DNA of 64,000 nt, from contig NC_083382.1 of NCBI RefSeq assembly GCF_031755915.1, positions 14,707,501 through 14,771,500 on the forward strand. The letters run 5' to 3'. How positions within the stretch are numbered: the stretch's first letter is position 1; every line of letters begins with the position of its first letter. The stretch is from Ziziphus jujuba. Lineage: Eukaryota > Streptophyta > Magnoliopsida > Rosales > Rhamnaceae. The notes beneath the pieces were generated by a model, which searched no databases, had not been told where the DNA came from, and worked only from the letters and a program-made list of their open reading frames with translations. This document shows positions 24,526 to 35,646 of the stretch, piece by piece. Both the position numbers and the translations under genes were made by a program.

Positions 24526-25799
24526 ATTTGTAGTTAAAGTCATAATTTATACACTAATACTAGATATTGTACATTTTAAATAATATATTTATCTAATTTC
24601 TTTATCAAATATCAAGACCAATCTTATATATATATATATATATATGTATATAGTAATATTCTATTGGACAATGTAACCCAATTTGCGCTGGGTGACAGCT
24701 ATCTTCTCACATTTGAAAAGGTATATTGTTGCCCATTTATGTTGGACTACATCACCTTATAAAATAAAACACTATTTCTATATAATATACTTGTTCAATT
24801 AAATGTTAATAGATAAATTGGTAAAGAATTTATAATTCTGACCAAAAGGGCGAAGATTTAATTTCTATAATAACGCTAATAGATAATAGCGCTAATAGAT
24901 AGATTGATAAGGAATTTGACTCTGACCAAAAGGATAAAAATTCATATTCCATGATCATGGGTTTGAAAGTTTGATCATATCTAAGGCGAGGCATCAGATC
25001 AGCTAATTTTGTTAACTTCATTTACCAATTTACCCCATTATTATGGCTACGCCTCCCTTCCTCTCTACCTAGACTTAGGCCTTTTTATGGTAAAATCGCC
25101 ACACCTAAGCCAGCAGAATGCTTTTTATTGTGATTTTTTTTTTCATTTAATTTTTGGGTTTTACTTTTTTATTTCATTTATACGCATTATCTTTTGCATA
25201 TTTCCTATCTTCTCGTTTATTTATTTTATGTATATATATATATATATATATATCTACATATATTTGTAAATATCTACCTTTTATATCTTTCATATCTCAC
25301 TTATCTAAAATTATATTATACTTGTGATAATATTTTTTTAGCAATTTCATAGTTATAATATTCTTATCCGCTACTAATTATTAGCAAACAATTTGGGCAA
25401 CCGCTACAAAATTCTTACCAACAAATATAAGTTTGTCACTTAACATATACATTACATGATAAAAATAAAAATTGCCATCAATTTCGTTTTCAAGTTCAAG
25501 TACATGACAAATTTTTGTTCGTCACAAAATTTATCACAAATTTGGACAACCATTACAAAAATATTAGTGACAAATGTCAATTTATCACTTTATATAGATA
25601 ATTAGTGACAAAAAGTTTCTCTGCCACATTTAGTATTGGATCATTTTATTAGTGATAAATTTTTACTTTGTCATCTATTTTTGTAACTAATTGCCTTTTA
25701 CAATTTGGAGGGAAATTTTTTTTGAATTTATTTAATTACAATGGTGACAAACATGTTTTGTAACTATTTTAAATATAAATATAAAAAGAAAAGAGAGAC

Positions 25800-26240
25800 A
25801 CCCCCCTCGATAAAGCTTTCTTCTTCTCCAGCTAGCAGCCTCGGTGCTTTACAAAACCCACGCGGGCCAGATTTCCACAGGAAAATCGTTCCAATCTCGA
25901 TATCGATCCACCATACTGCCGCCTCAGCCACCAAGCCCATTCTACCAGTGACTGAACCACGGAGAGAGTACTCCAAATGACTACTCGATGTGCCGGAGAA
26001 GAGCTGGACTTGGGCGATAAGTATTGCAGTTCGATCACCGGAAATCAATGGTTCGCAGATCTTAGGGCTGACCTTTTCCACCATTAGTGGACTTTTTGAG
26101 CTCGAATCAAAGCTCGGATTGGCTCGAAATTTTTTCATTTGCAAAGTACGAAGGAACCCACTTTGCTAGCAACTTTCAGTCGAAGTTTATGGTCACTGGC
26201 GGCCACCGTCGAGCAAAGTAAGCTCACAAACTTGTTACTC
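25800..26240. other. GC-richer unassigned segment inside the CACTA element
   Basis: This part is less AT-rich than the rest of the element and reads like plant exon or 5' leader sequence: TTCTTCTTCTCC near 25820, then a stretch open on both strands. I could not match any reading frame to a family. It may be a third captured host fragment upstream of the DnaJ piece, but this is unproven. Confidence 0.35.
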
Positions 26241-26282
26241 TCTTCACAAGGTTCATTTTGGTATATAATTTGTCCATTATTG

Positions 26283-26623
26283 TTCAAGGATGGAAAGGAC
26301 GGTTATGGTGGAGGCCATGACCCATTTGACATCTTCCAATCTTTCTGCGATGGCAGTGCTTTTGGAGGTTATAATTCAATGAATTCTTCTTTCTGTTTAT
26401 ATTGTGTATATAGTCGTAAGCCAGCAATTGGAAAAGGAAAAAGAAATTGACTAAGAAATTGAGCATACCTCGTTTTATAATCAGGTAGTAGCAGAGGTGG
26501 ACCGAGGCAGAGGAGTGGGGATGCTGTAGTGCACCCTCTAAATGTTTCATTGGAAGACCTTTACTTTGGAACCTCAAATAAGCTCTCACTTTCGTGGAAT
26601 GTGACATGTTCCAAGTGTAATGG
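26283..26623 (+). pseudogene. Captured fragment of a type-A DnaJ (Hsp40) gene
   Basis: Two exon pieces, 26283-26367 and 26485-26623, join in frame across a GT..AG intron. The first encodes GGGHDPFDIFQSF and the second HPLNVSLEDLYFGTSNKLSL followed by NVTCSKCNG. These correspond to the Gly/Phe-rich region, the start of the client-binding domain and the first zinc-binding CxxCxG repeat of eukaryotic type-A J-proteins. The second piece ends at a good donor (GG/GTAAGT). The J domain (HPD motif), the remaining zinc repeats and the C-terminal domain are absent, so it cannot act as a co-chaperone. It lies about 430 bp upstream of the CAMTA fragment, same strand. Confidence 0.85.
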
Positions 26624-26640
26624 GTAAGTAAAAATTTGCA

Positions 26641-26704
26641 AACCAGTATGGAAATTCCTCGACTTTGGTTGGAACCAGTATGGAAATTCCTCAACTTTGG
26701 TTGG
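26641..26704. repeat. 32-bp direct tandem duplication
   Basis: Two copies beginning AACCAGTATGGAAATTCCTC lie side by side at 26641-26672 and 26673-26704 and differ at one base. They sit just after the DnaJ exon donor. Confidence 0.95.
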
Positions 26705-27056
26705 TTTATCGCTTTGGACTCCACTGGTGAGGACTGAGGATGACCCCATGGACTTAAACTCTAATAATTTGGTGAGCAAATCTTTTTTGAGCTTTAATAT
26801 TAGCATTCATCTGGAAAGAATATTGGCATTATTATTATTTCTTCTCTTACTATTGTGGAATGTTGATAATCATGAATGCCTTCCTCCAATTAATTATGTT
26901 GAATATTAGCTTTAATGAATTCATTTGAAATTCTCCCATTTACAAAATGAGATTGTTTTTCTTAAATGATGCTACACATGTTTATACTCATTAAAATACA
27001 ATTGATGCTACACAAGCTGTTGATCGCATGCATCTAATGTTCAGGATGCAGTCATT

Positions 27057-27227
27057 GATTTGGGTAATGATGGGTTTGGATTCTCATATGAGCATGCTCT
27101 ATCTCTTTTGGCTGCCAAGACGAGCAAAGCTAGACCAAGTTATGGACAAGCTCATGCTGCAGCTGTACACATACAGTAAAAGTATCGTGGTTGGAAAAAG
27201 AGAAAAGAACTCCTAATCAAAGACAAG
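27057..27227 (+). pseudogene. Captured fragment of a CAMTA gene (IQ-motif exon)
   Basis: The plus-strand frame from 27057 encodes EHALSLLAAKTSKA, then HAAAVHIQ, a TAA stop at 27177-27179, then KYRGWKKRKELLI, ending at a donor (AAG/GTAAAT) after 27227. I recognise this as the segment of plant calmodulin-binding transcription activators (CAMTA) leading into the first IQ motif (IQxKxRxWKxRKxFL). The in-frame stop lies inside the IQ motif. The CG-1, TIG and ankyrin regions of CAMTA are absent. Since the DnaJ fragment lies just upstream on the same strand, this transposon joins pieces of two unrelated host genes. The assignment rests on motif recognition. Confidence 0.8.
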
Positions 27228-27267
27228 GTAAATGCCTAAGCTTACTTTATACTTCAGTTTTTTTTTT

Positions 27268-27347
27268 CAAATGCCATGAAAAGAGTAAGTTCAATGAAAC
27301 ATTTGTCCAAATGCCTTGAAAAGAGTAAGTTCAATGAAACATTTGTC
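27268..27347. repeat. 40-bp direct tandem duplication
   Basis: Two copies starting CAAATGCC(A/T)TGAAAAGAG at 27268-27307 and 27308-27347 differ at one base. Confidence 0.95.
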
Positions 27348-27529
27348 GTCTGTTATGTTGCAGAAAAGAAGTTAAAAATTTTCTTTTCCTGTCCTAGTTT
27401 TTAATTGGAGATTTTTCATCTAAGAATTGTTCTTATTGCTTTTGAAAAATTGTTCTCAAAATTGATGGCATTTTACACTCTGATAGTGTGATTATTACTG
27501 ATTCTCATGTAACTAATGATTGATAGATT

Positions 27530-27760
27530 TGGAAGTAGTGGTTGGGAAGCTGGAGGAATTGAAGAAGAGTTTGTAATGCTTGGCAGGTAAAGGATTGCCA
27601 ACTTATAGGAACTTAAGAAGTCTTCAGCTTGTTCTTTACTTTTTTGCTAATTACATTGGTTTTTTTACTAAATGGTTCATGTTTTTTTTATTACATAGGA
27701 TTCTTGGAGAATATATTAATGAACTACATTGGAAGATGAAGATTGTAAAGATTTAGTGGG
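27530..27760 (+). other. Unassigned exon-like pieces in the CACTA element
   Basis: Two short open stretches are bounded by splice-like signals. One is near 27530-27586 (GATAG before it, CAG/GTAAAG after it). The other is near 27700-27757 (ACATAG before it, a TAG stop within it). Translations do not match a family I know. They may be further captured exons or chance. Confidence 0.25.
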
Positions 27761-28314
27761 AATAGGCAGCCATCTTGTATATATATTTATTTTTACCTAG
27801 AATAATACTTATTCTTTTAATCAATTAGCATAAAAGAATAATATATTTATTCTTTTAATCAATTAGCAATATCTAATAAAAAGTTGTTTATTTCAATTAC
27901 AAATTTTATGTGTCACTGATGTTTTAAGTGACAAATTAGATGTGCCACTGATGGTTTAAATGACAAATAATATCTTGTCACCTAACTCTATGCAGTCACT
28001 GATGGATAAGTTTGACCAGCTCATTCATAGTTATTGGTGACAAAATTTATGTGAACAATGACAAAAAAATATGCTTTACGTGACAAAAATTGATGTCACG
28101 GTAAGGCTCCAATCTATGGCGAAATTTTTTTTTGTCTCAGTTACATATTCTTTCGTGACAAACTAAAATATTCATCACGAATATGCTTTGTGACGGATCT
28201 ATCATGACAAACACAAGACTAACTGATTTTGTCACTTAAACTCAATAAGGCAACAAAAAATGACCCTTACATAATAAAATAGCTGTGTAACGATTGTCCA
28301 AATTTTTTGTAGTG

Positions 28315-28600
28315 TCTACAATTAAAATTAAAAAAATATATTTTCAACAATATAATAGTTATTAACTATTTTTTGTTTTTGTTGTAATTACATTATAAGC
28401 TATTGTTTTAGTGACAATATCTTTTCTTTTTTTTCATTGTTAGTTTAGTTTTTAATTAGTTATATATATTTAAAATCATTTTAAATTTGAAATAATAGTT
28501 TGTAGCAAATCATTTTAAATTTGAAATAATAGTTTATAGTTAAAACAAACATTTATGATCATTAAAGCATCTGATCGAACATATATTTGCAAAAAAAAGC
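28315..28600. other. Remainder of block D3
   Basis: The sequence resumes D1-like order (compare 2130-2330) after the CACTA element and contains a 2x duplication of about 32 bp (CATTTTAAATTTGAAATAATAG at about 28475 and 28507). It stops at 28600, where the next CACTA terminus begins. Confidence 0.7.
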
Positions 28601-30589
28601 CACTATAAAAAATTTAGGCATTTACTACACATCTAATTTGTCACGTAAGAGCCATTTTTATTGCATTATCGCATTTAGGTGGCAAAATTAGCTCATCTTG
28701 TGTTTGCGGTGATAGACCCATCACAAAGCATTTTGGTGATGAACATTATAATTTGTCACCAAAAAAGCATGTAACTATCACAAAAAATATCTTTGTCATA
28801 GATTGGAGCTTTATCATGGTATCAGTTTTTGTCACATAAGGCTCATTTTTTTTTTTTCATTGTTTATACTAACTTTATCATCAATACCTATGTAGGATCT
28901 AGTCAAACTTCAACCATTCGTGGCGATTAGTTACATTCGTGATAAACAAACGATTCGTCTCTAAATGTTACTGTGGCAAATTGCTTTCATCATTTAACAT
29001 TTGAGTGACATGTTTTACAGTTTGGCACAAATGATTACATGACTAATTTAATTTGTCACATAAACAATAAGTGACATAGTTGTAATTTTTCATTGATTAT
29101 TTTAATTGGCTATCAGCATTTGTCACCGCAACCAGCAGTGGCAACTTATATGTGTCATAAATTTATTATGTGACATATTCTATATATCACGTAAAGCATT
29201 AGTGATACTTTCGTTTTCATCAAATTGTCACCATGCTAAATTGTGATAGTGCTACATTATCACCATCCAAAACACTGATAATATATTTAGTTTGGAAACA
29301 GCAATGGTGACTATTGAGGTTTATCACAAAGGCATGTTTCTATTTTAGGCTATGTGTTTTATGTTGTATTATGCAAATTATAGCTTACATATATGTTATT
29401 TATCCATGCCAAAATACATTACATTCTGAAATTCATGTGATTTACATACATTGAAACTGAATTCCATTAACATATAAACACATGTTTACATTGCCATCCA
29501 AAGCAATTAGTATTCCATTTCGGTCTATCCAAAGCAAATGCCAATTTAGGTGACAATTCATGCAAACATCGATTTTTCATTGAAGCCAACCATATATGGA
29601 GATGCTTAAATAAAAAATTAATCACTTACAAGTGTCATCATGTCCATCATAACTTTACAATAACAATTCTAGCTGCTTACATATTTATCCATATGTTCAA
29701 ACTAGTGTCATAAATGCAAAAAGACAAGCTGTATATTTCTTCAATACAAGTACCAGGTCCGGAACAGTGCCTAACCTGAAACCATAGCACTCCCAAAATC
29801 TTGGTCCGATATATAACATGCAACCATGATACATTGCTAGAAGTAAAATAAGACCACTGAACACCAAGCATATTCCAAGTCACAATTACAGCACTTCACA
29901 TTTAATGGAAATTTACACCTATGTTACTTAATAAACCCACCACTAAGCACTCCCCCATACATATTGATGCATCCACACATAAGGTTACCATAGGATCTAT
30001 CATGAACATTTTCAAATGACTTACTAAGTGCAAATCCAAATTTTAATGTTCAATTATATTTCTAATCTGTAATGCTAGGTTTAGCTAGCATAAACCATTT
30101 TATTAAACTTGCACTTCAACCACATACTATTTTATAAGCAATTATCAACAATATATATGTACAACTTGCATTTTAATTGTGTAAGTTGAGCCTATGCTTG
30201 TACCAACATAACCACCAGCAAATATGAACATCCCTGAATCCTCATTTATCAATCACAGTGTCAACCTCCTTGTTTATTGTCTCAAAATTGACTAGCTTCC
30301 ATTATATATTCAGACACACACAAGAAGTTTAATCTTAATAGACATTGTACAATATCTAACATGCCAACAAGCATTTTTAAGTTAAATTCTACGAGAATGT
30401 AGGTACAATTTCTTTTGACTTAAATATGATTATATTAAGCTTAATGGTAGCAATATTCATCTCCATTTCATCTTAATTCCACAGTAGGTCAGATGAAAGC
30501 AGACCACATATATGAGACAACATCTCTTTGCCTCCATTAAAATAAGGTGTTTAGTGATACATACCTTAAGCATCATTAGTAACAGTATT

Positions 30590-32370
30590 ATCCTAACCAG
30601 GGTTCAAACCCTTTGCTCTTTTAAGTGAGTTAAACTTTGTTTTAGTTTATGTGATACAATTTCAAATTTCTTTTCAATCTCTATCATCCTTGCTTCCAAG
30701 TCTTCATTCTTTTTCCTCATTTACTCTTCCTTTTCTCTAGTTGCTTCCTTTCTTACTCTTGTATCTTCCTCTCTTTTTCTTTTTTTCTTTTTTCTTTTTT
30801 TTTTTTTTTAACTTTCCTCAACCTCCTTTTCCCGTTGAGCATAACTACATACGTGACTTAGTGCACTTAGGTTTTGGACCAATGCCCATACCATGTATGT
30901 ATGAAGATTTTGGTGATAAAACCATATCAAATATGTGTTCCACTGATAATTCAGGGTATTCATCATGTGCATCTCAGATTTCAATTACTTTCTCCTACAC
31001 CCATAACACATAAAGCATTATAATAATTCATTCTAGTTTTAGAACACGTATTTAGTAGGTACCAAATGCTTATATATACCTCTTTCGATCGCTCATCAAC
31101 CCATTTACTCTTCTTCATGCTGAAGTGTGTTACATTCCACAAATCAAATTGATCAAATGCATGATCACGTTCTGGGTCATCTTATGAAAAAATGGATACT
31201 AAATATTATTTGTACATCGTATGCGTATGGTTTTTGTTATGCTCACATGTCATGTAAAAAATTTGCTGTACCTAAGCCATAGATTCATGAATTATCCTTA
31301 CAAATAACTTGTTTCTTGTACAATGGTTTGTTCTATCAGCTCCTCTATTTTTCTTGTTAATATTGCTTCTTTTCTGAGATTTTGTTGATAATTTAATACG
31401 AAGTCAATTTGTATACAAATTTATTGTTTAATCATTCCACGTACAATTGTGAGTTTAAACATATATTGAAATAAATCTTCAAAATAACTGACAAAATATG
31501 ACTTTCTTTAATTGTTGGGACTAAGTTTCATATACTAAATTTATTAGACCATGTTATACACCAAGGATTTCCGTAACCTTACCTTAAACTATCGTATTTA
31601 CATTTGAAATGTAACATGTAAATGCAAGTATACAAATCAATGTTCCTCACGTAACATGCATATTGACTTTTAACATATACTCAACATTTATCAACTAAAC
31701 AGATCTTGCTAACCTCAATTTTCTCTTGAACCATTCAATGCAATTCCTCTATTCATCCATTCATCCTCTGTTACAGCATGGGGACAATTTTGCAGTACCT
31801 CCTCATTTGTTGCAAATTTCTCATAGTGCACTCTGAGTCGATATCTCCAATTTCTACATATCCTCCTCATTTGAGCAAGAAAGGCAATCTGGGTATGTGC
31901 TTCTTCTCCAAAGTCAAAGAAATTCTAAATAGTCAATCATGCATTTTAATATTCATACAACTTAATAGTTGGTGTGAATGTTGTGTAAATTGTTTACTAG
32001 GTTAAAATGTTATTCTAAATGAAGAAACTAATTGGTTCTTTGTAACCAAAAAAAAAAAAAATTCATTTACCTGGGGTCATTTGAGCATGCTATCCATTTT
32101 TGGTTTGTCAATCTCTTTCCATTCCTTAATGTGAGGTGGTGTAATATCTCTAATTACATGTCCAATCTCTTTTATAAGTTTTTTAGAGAATTCACCAACA
32201 AAGCACATGGCATGCTTTAGGACAGTCACTTTCATCTTTATCTCGCTATGCTTCTTCTTAATAGTTTCCCGACTCCTTATTGGTCCACACTTTAGTTTAT
32301 TATGTGTATCTACACATGTTGAAGACAAACTCAGTACTTGTATACATGAAATGTCACACACCAAAATAAA
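30590..32370 (-). pseudogene. TNP1-like (plant transposase_24 type) remnant
   Basis: At 32364-32077 the minus strand encodes a peptide with KCGPIRSRE, then VGEFSKKLIKEIGHVIRD and PPHIKEWKEIDKPK. This resembles the conserved block of the second CACTA protein, which ends in a W-containing helix. At about 30850-30600 the same strand encodes a charged coiled-coil stretch (RKKNEDLEARMIEIEKKFE) like the C-terminal part of such proteins. Stops and long low-complexity gaps separate the two, so the gene is decayed or its introns cannot be resolved. In maize En/Spm, TNPA binds subterminal repeats; this copy is unlikely to be functional. Confidence 0.6.
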
Positions 32371-33049
32371 TAATGGTATATATATGTTTTGTTATCAGCG
32401 AATGACAAACTAACATTGGTTTGCCATTTATTAATTTATGGGTAAAATTACTAATATACTGCCATATTTTTTGCCCATTTAATTTTAACAAAACAAAAAG
32501 GTTGGATACACATATTTCAGTGGGCCTAACAGTTCTATTGAGTTATGTTTGCATAGATGGATTTCTATCCAATCAAAGGAATTCAACGATACTACAATAG
32601 ATCTGTACATTATTACTCATAACTATTGGCATATTTTGCAAACATGTTGCTTTTAGAGCAGTACATATTGTGTATCCAACCAATATGAATTAGTACTTCA
32701 GTTCTTAAAGACAGCAAAACAAAAAGAGAAAAAAAAAAAAAACTAAAATCATTCCCCACGGCAATCGAGTATATAGCTGTGTGCTTTCATACATTGCCCG
32801 TTTGAAAACAGTCTAGTGTATCAACCTTGGACTACTCTAACACATTATTTAAAAGAAGCTGATATTCAGCGTACATGAGATAAAAAATTTGGAAGCAAGA
32901 AAACTAAAGTCATCTCCATTCCATGAAAGAAATTAAGGATACAACTTATATCATATCCTAGAAATTCAGCTTCTTAAATATATATTTTTAATCATCTATA
33001 TGTTAGTTGTTTTGGTAACACACTGATATGGAAAATGCAATAAAAATAG

Positions 33050-34310
33050 CAGCATTACATTGAACTTAAGCACCTTTTCCACTATTACTTTCATTCATAC
33101 CATCTTTCTTTTTGGTTGGCTACGGTTTCAACTCGATTTCATCATCCATGATGTTGGCTTGTGCCTATGCAGTTTTCCATGGGCTTCACCTTCTATTCTC
33201 TTCTCCTATCGTTCTTCTACTTTGTTGCACTATATGTTTTAAATATGTATATGCAATGCATGATTGTATTCTATGTCACGTTGCAATATAAATGGCAGTA
33301 CACATGTGCATTGAGCATTAAGGCCACATACTTCAATTGCATGATATTACATATATACTAGTATCTAAGTTTGCACGGTCAACAAAATGATAACATCCAT
33401 ATACATGTTTATATATATAATAGAATTCTACGGTACGGACGTCTACACCTTGTTATGGTACAAACGTCTGCAAAGACGATAGATTTTTAAGAAACCATCT
33501 TCTTTGTGATGACAGTTTCTTTAAAAATAGTCGTCTTTGAGGATGTCCACATTATAACAAGGTGTAGGACATCTGCATCATAAAAGGTCTATATATACAT
33601 GTATGTGTATATATATATATAATACTTGCTAATGTATGAACACACTGACACATGTTACAGATAGCAAACAGGATTCAACACCTTGCATTTAAGTACTTTG
33701 GCATCCTTTAATGTCATTTGTACCACCTATATGGTCTCCTTGCTGCTGTATACCTCCATATCTTTGTCTATAGTGCTTCTCTGTTGTTGGAATTTTATCC
33801 TTAGACTTCTCCTTCTACTTTCTTCTCCTGCTATTCTGCTACTTGTTTGCACTATACAGAATAAATGTTGCATAGTAAAAGCAAATTTGTACCGCATGGC
33901 ATGTTTAGTAATCAAAGATATAGAACTATGTGAATTGAGGTGGAAGGACTTCAAGTAAGAATGTTTCCATTGAAAGTCCATGTATCTAAGTTTGAAAGTT
34001 CAACTTTCATGCATGCATAGCACTATGAATCAAGCACAATATGTATTAATACATCAAAACATGAAATGCACTAAAGTAGCAGCAATACATTACATTTATT
34101 TACCTTGGCCACTAGCACGGCTATTCTTACCACCTCAATGTTCTGTGTGCCGAGGTAATGATTCCATGGCTTTGTCTATGGTCCTGGATTGTGCTTGGAC
34201 TTTTTTTCTATGGCTTCTCCTTCAAGGCTTTTCTCTAACTGTTCGGCTACATGCTTACACTATACAGGATATATTTTGTATATTAAAAGCTATCTGGTAT
34301 CCTATGTTAT
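33050..34310 (-). repeat. Three related exon-like units inside the CACTA element
   Basis: Units at about 33050-33245, 33680-33890 and 34095-34310 share order and phrasing on the plus strand: ACCATCTTT/ACCACCT..., then CTATG...TTTTC/TTGTCTATGG, then CTTCTCCT and a TGCACTATA-like end. On the minus strand all three can be read as a short basic peptide with a core like SRxxGEExxRRS. They are diverged and carry stops. Their position suggests repeated exons of the TNP1-like gene, but this is inference. Confidence 0.45.
33419..33590. mobile_element. Small MITE with inverted repeats inside the CACTA element
   Basis: A palindromic stretch of about 170 bp starts near TAGAATTCTACGGTACGGACG and ends near CATAAAAGGTCTA. 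The arms match through ACACCTTGTTAT, GTCTGCAAAGACGA and AAGAAACC/GTTTCTT segments. The outer start resembles the MITE at 21788 (TCTA.GGT.CGGACG), suggesting the same broad family. The flanks are TA-rich, so the target duplication is unclear. Confidence 0.6.
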
Positions 34311-35646
34311 TTTTTAAAATAAAACACATACAACTCATGTGCATTTAGCTATAATGACATACACTTCAACCATGTGTGCCAAGTTTTAAATGTTTAATGG
34401 CCAAGCATTAACAAATAATGAGTTGTACAAATACGAATATGCTACTATGTTTTATGTAGCCGGTGCTGTAACATCAGTATGAACTTGTGTTTGCTATGAG
34501 GTTTTAGTCTAACAAGTCTCACATGATTGATTGATTGTCTATTGGTTGTATGACTTGGTGTGTGTGCATTTGATAGTCCAATTGACTATACAGTCTGTCT
34601 TTTTCATGGACTATGCCTAGTTGGCACCATAGGTTGTTGAATGCCTTTGTCTTTTACTGTAAACAATGTTAACATGTATATCCAACTTAACATCCACTAA
34701 CTACCTATTTCATGGTATGGCCTTGTTAATGGACAACGTTCGTAAGAGAATATTAACTTTGCTATCAACATATTACTAATCTACAAAATTAACTGTCTAT
34801 GTGGTATGATATAGAAGCAATTCATTGCCATATAAAGTAGGATGGTTCAACAACTACATGAATGGACACATTGCAGCAAGCACATTACATAAGTTTGATA
34901 AAATTAGATAATAAAAAACTAAATGTCGGTGTCTAACCTACCACATATGATTGGCAAAGGAAACAACTATCAACATTCTTATAGTAACAATACAAGGCAA
35001 CAATCATGTATATAACAATCTAATTTTAGCATGCGTATGAATGAGGTAAATATATAGATGTACCACTGAAACATGACAAATGCCTTAATTTTTTACCCTT
35101 TCATGTTGATTCTTTCTTTTCAATAGTTCTCCAAATGTCAGCCAGTGCGCAGTTCCACAACATATTAGTTCAAATCTCATAGTTGCCATATGTGATATAT
35201 CTTCATTGTGCTGCATTAGCTTTCATGGAGATGAGTCGATTGAATGCTTTCCTAGTGAAACAGTGCCTTTTCCACTCAACATGGTATGTATCTATTTCCA
35301 ACTCAACTTAAAAAATAATAATAATAATAATAAGGAATTATGCATTAGAAATGCAATGTTAATAACACTATGAATGTCATAGTATTAATATATATATATA
35401 CACACATAACTTATATTACATATATATTCAGCTCATAGTTTAAACACAAAAAACAAAAAGTAATGAAAAAAATGCACATATTATGCAAGTCAACGAGTAA
35501 AAACAGCTACATTATAAACTGTGTGCATACATATATGCACTATTAATACATCATGTCTACAATATATTATGAAAGAACTAACACATATGACAAATATCAG
35601 CATAACCAAGTATTATCTATCATTAACCACTAAGCTTGTTTGCACA

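Larger units (their letters stand above)
23666..25388. other. Block D3, diverged downstream block without its gene
   Basis: From about 23931 the sequence follows D1 and D2, with many substitutions and several local tandem duplications. The first 260 bases (23666-23930) are not shared with other units. The block is broken at 25388 by a transposon and resumes at 28315-28600, where a second transposon begins. No ACD6-like exon follows before the next array unit at 55133. Confidence 0.65.
25389..28314 (+). mobile_element. CACTA-type element carrying host gene fragments
   Basis: This segment interrupts block D3. Its right end reads TTTTTTGTAGTG (inverse CACTACAAAAAA), a typical CACTA terminus followed by TTGGACAATCG. 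The left end retains the matching ATTTGGGCAACCGCTACA but has lost or mutated the outer CACTA bases. Both ends are rich in short GTGACAAA/TTTGTCAC motifs in both orientations, as expected of CACTA subterminal repeats. The interior carries no transposase. It holds DnaJ and CAMTA fragments plus an unassigned GC-richer segment (25800-26240). A non-autonomous element mobilised by a relative is likely. A 3-bp target duplication could not be confirmed because the left edge is degraded. Confidence 0.7.

Noticed and set aside
25764..26144. 126-codon minus-strand frame in the CACTA element
   Set aside because: It lies opposite the captured plus-strand fragments, shows no family motif and shares its open character with the other strand. 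It is kept only as an unassigned GC-richer segment.
33050..34310. Possible CRISPR-like or centromeric array from three spaced similar units
   Set aside because: The units are long, diverged and unevenly spaced in a plant transposon. Neither explanation fits.
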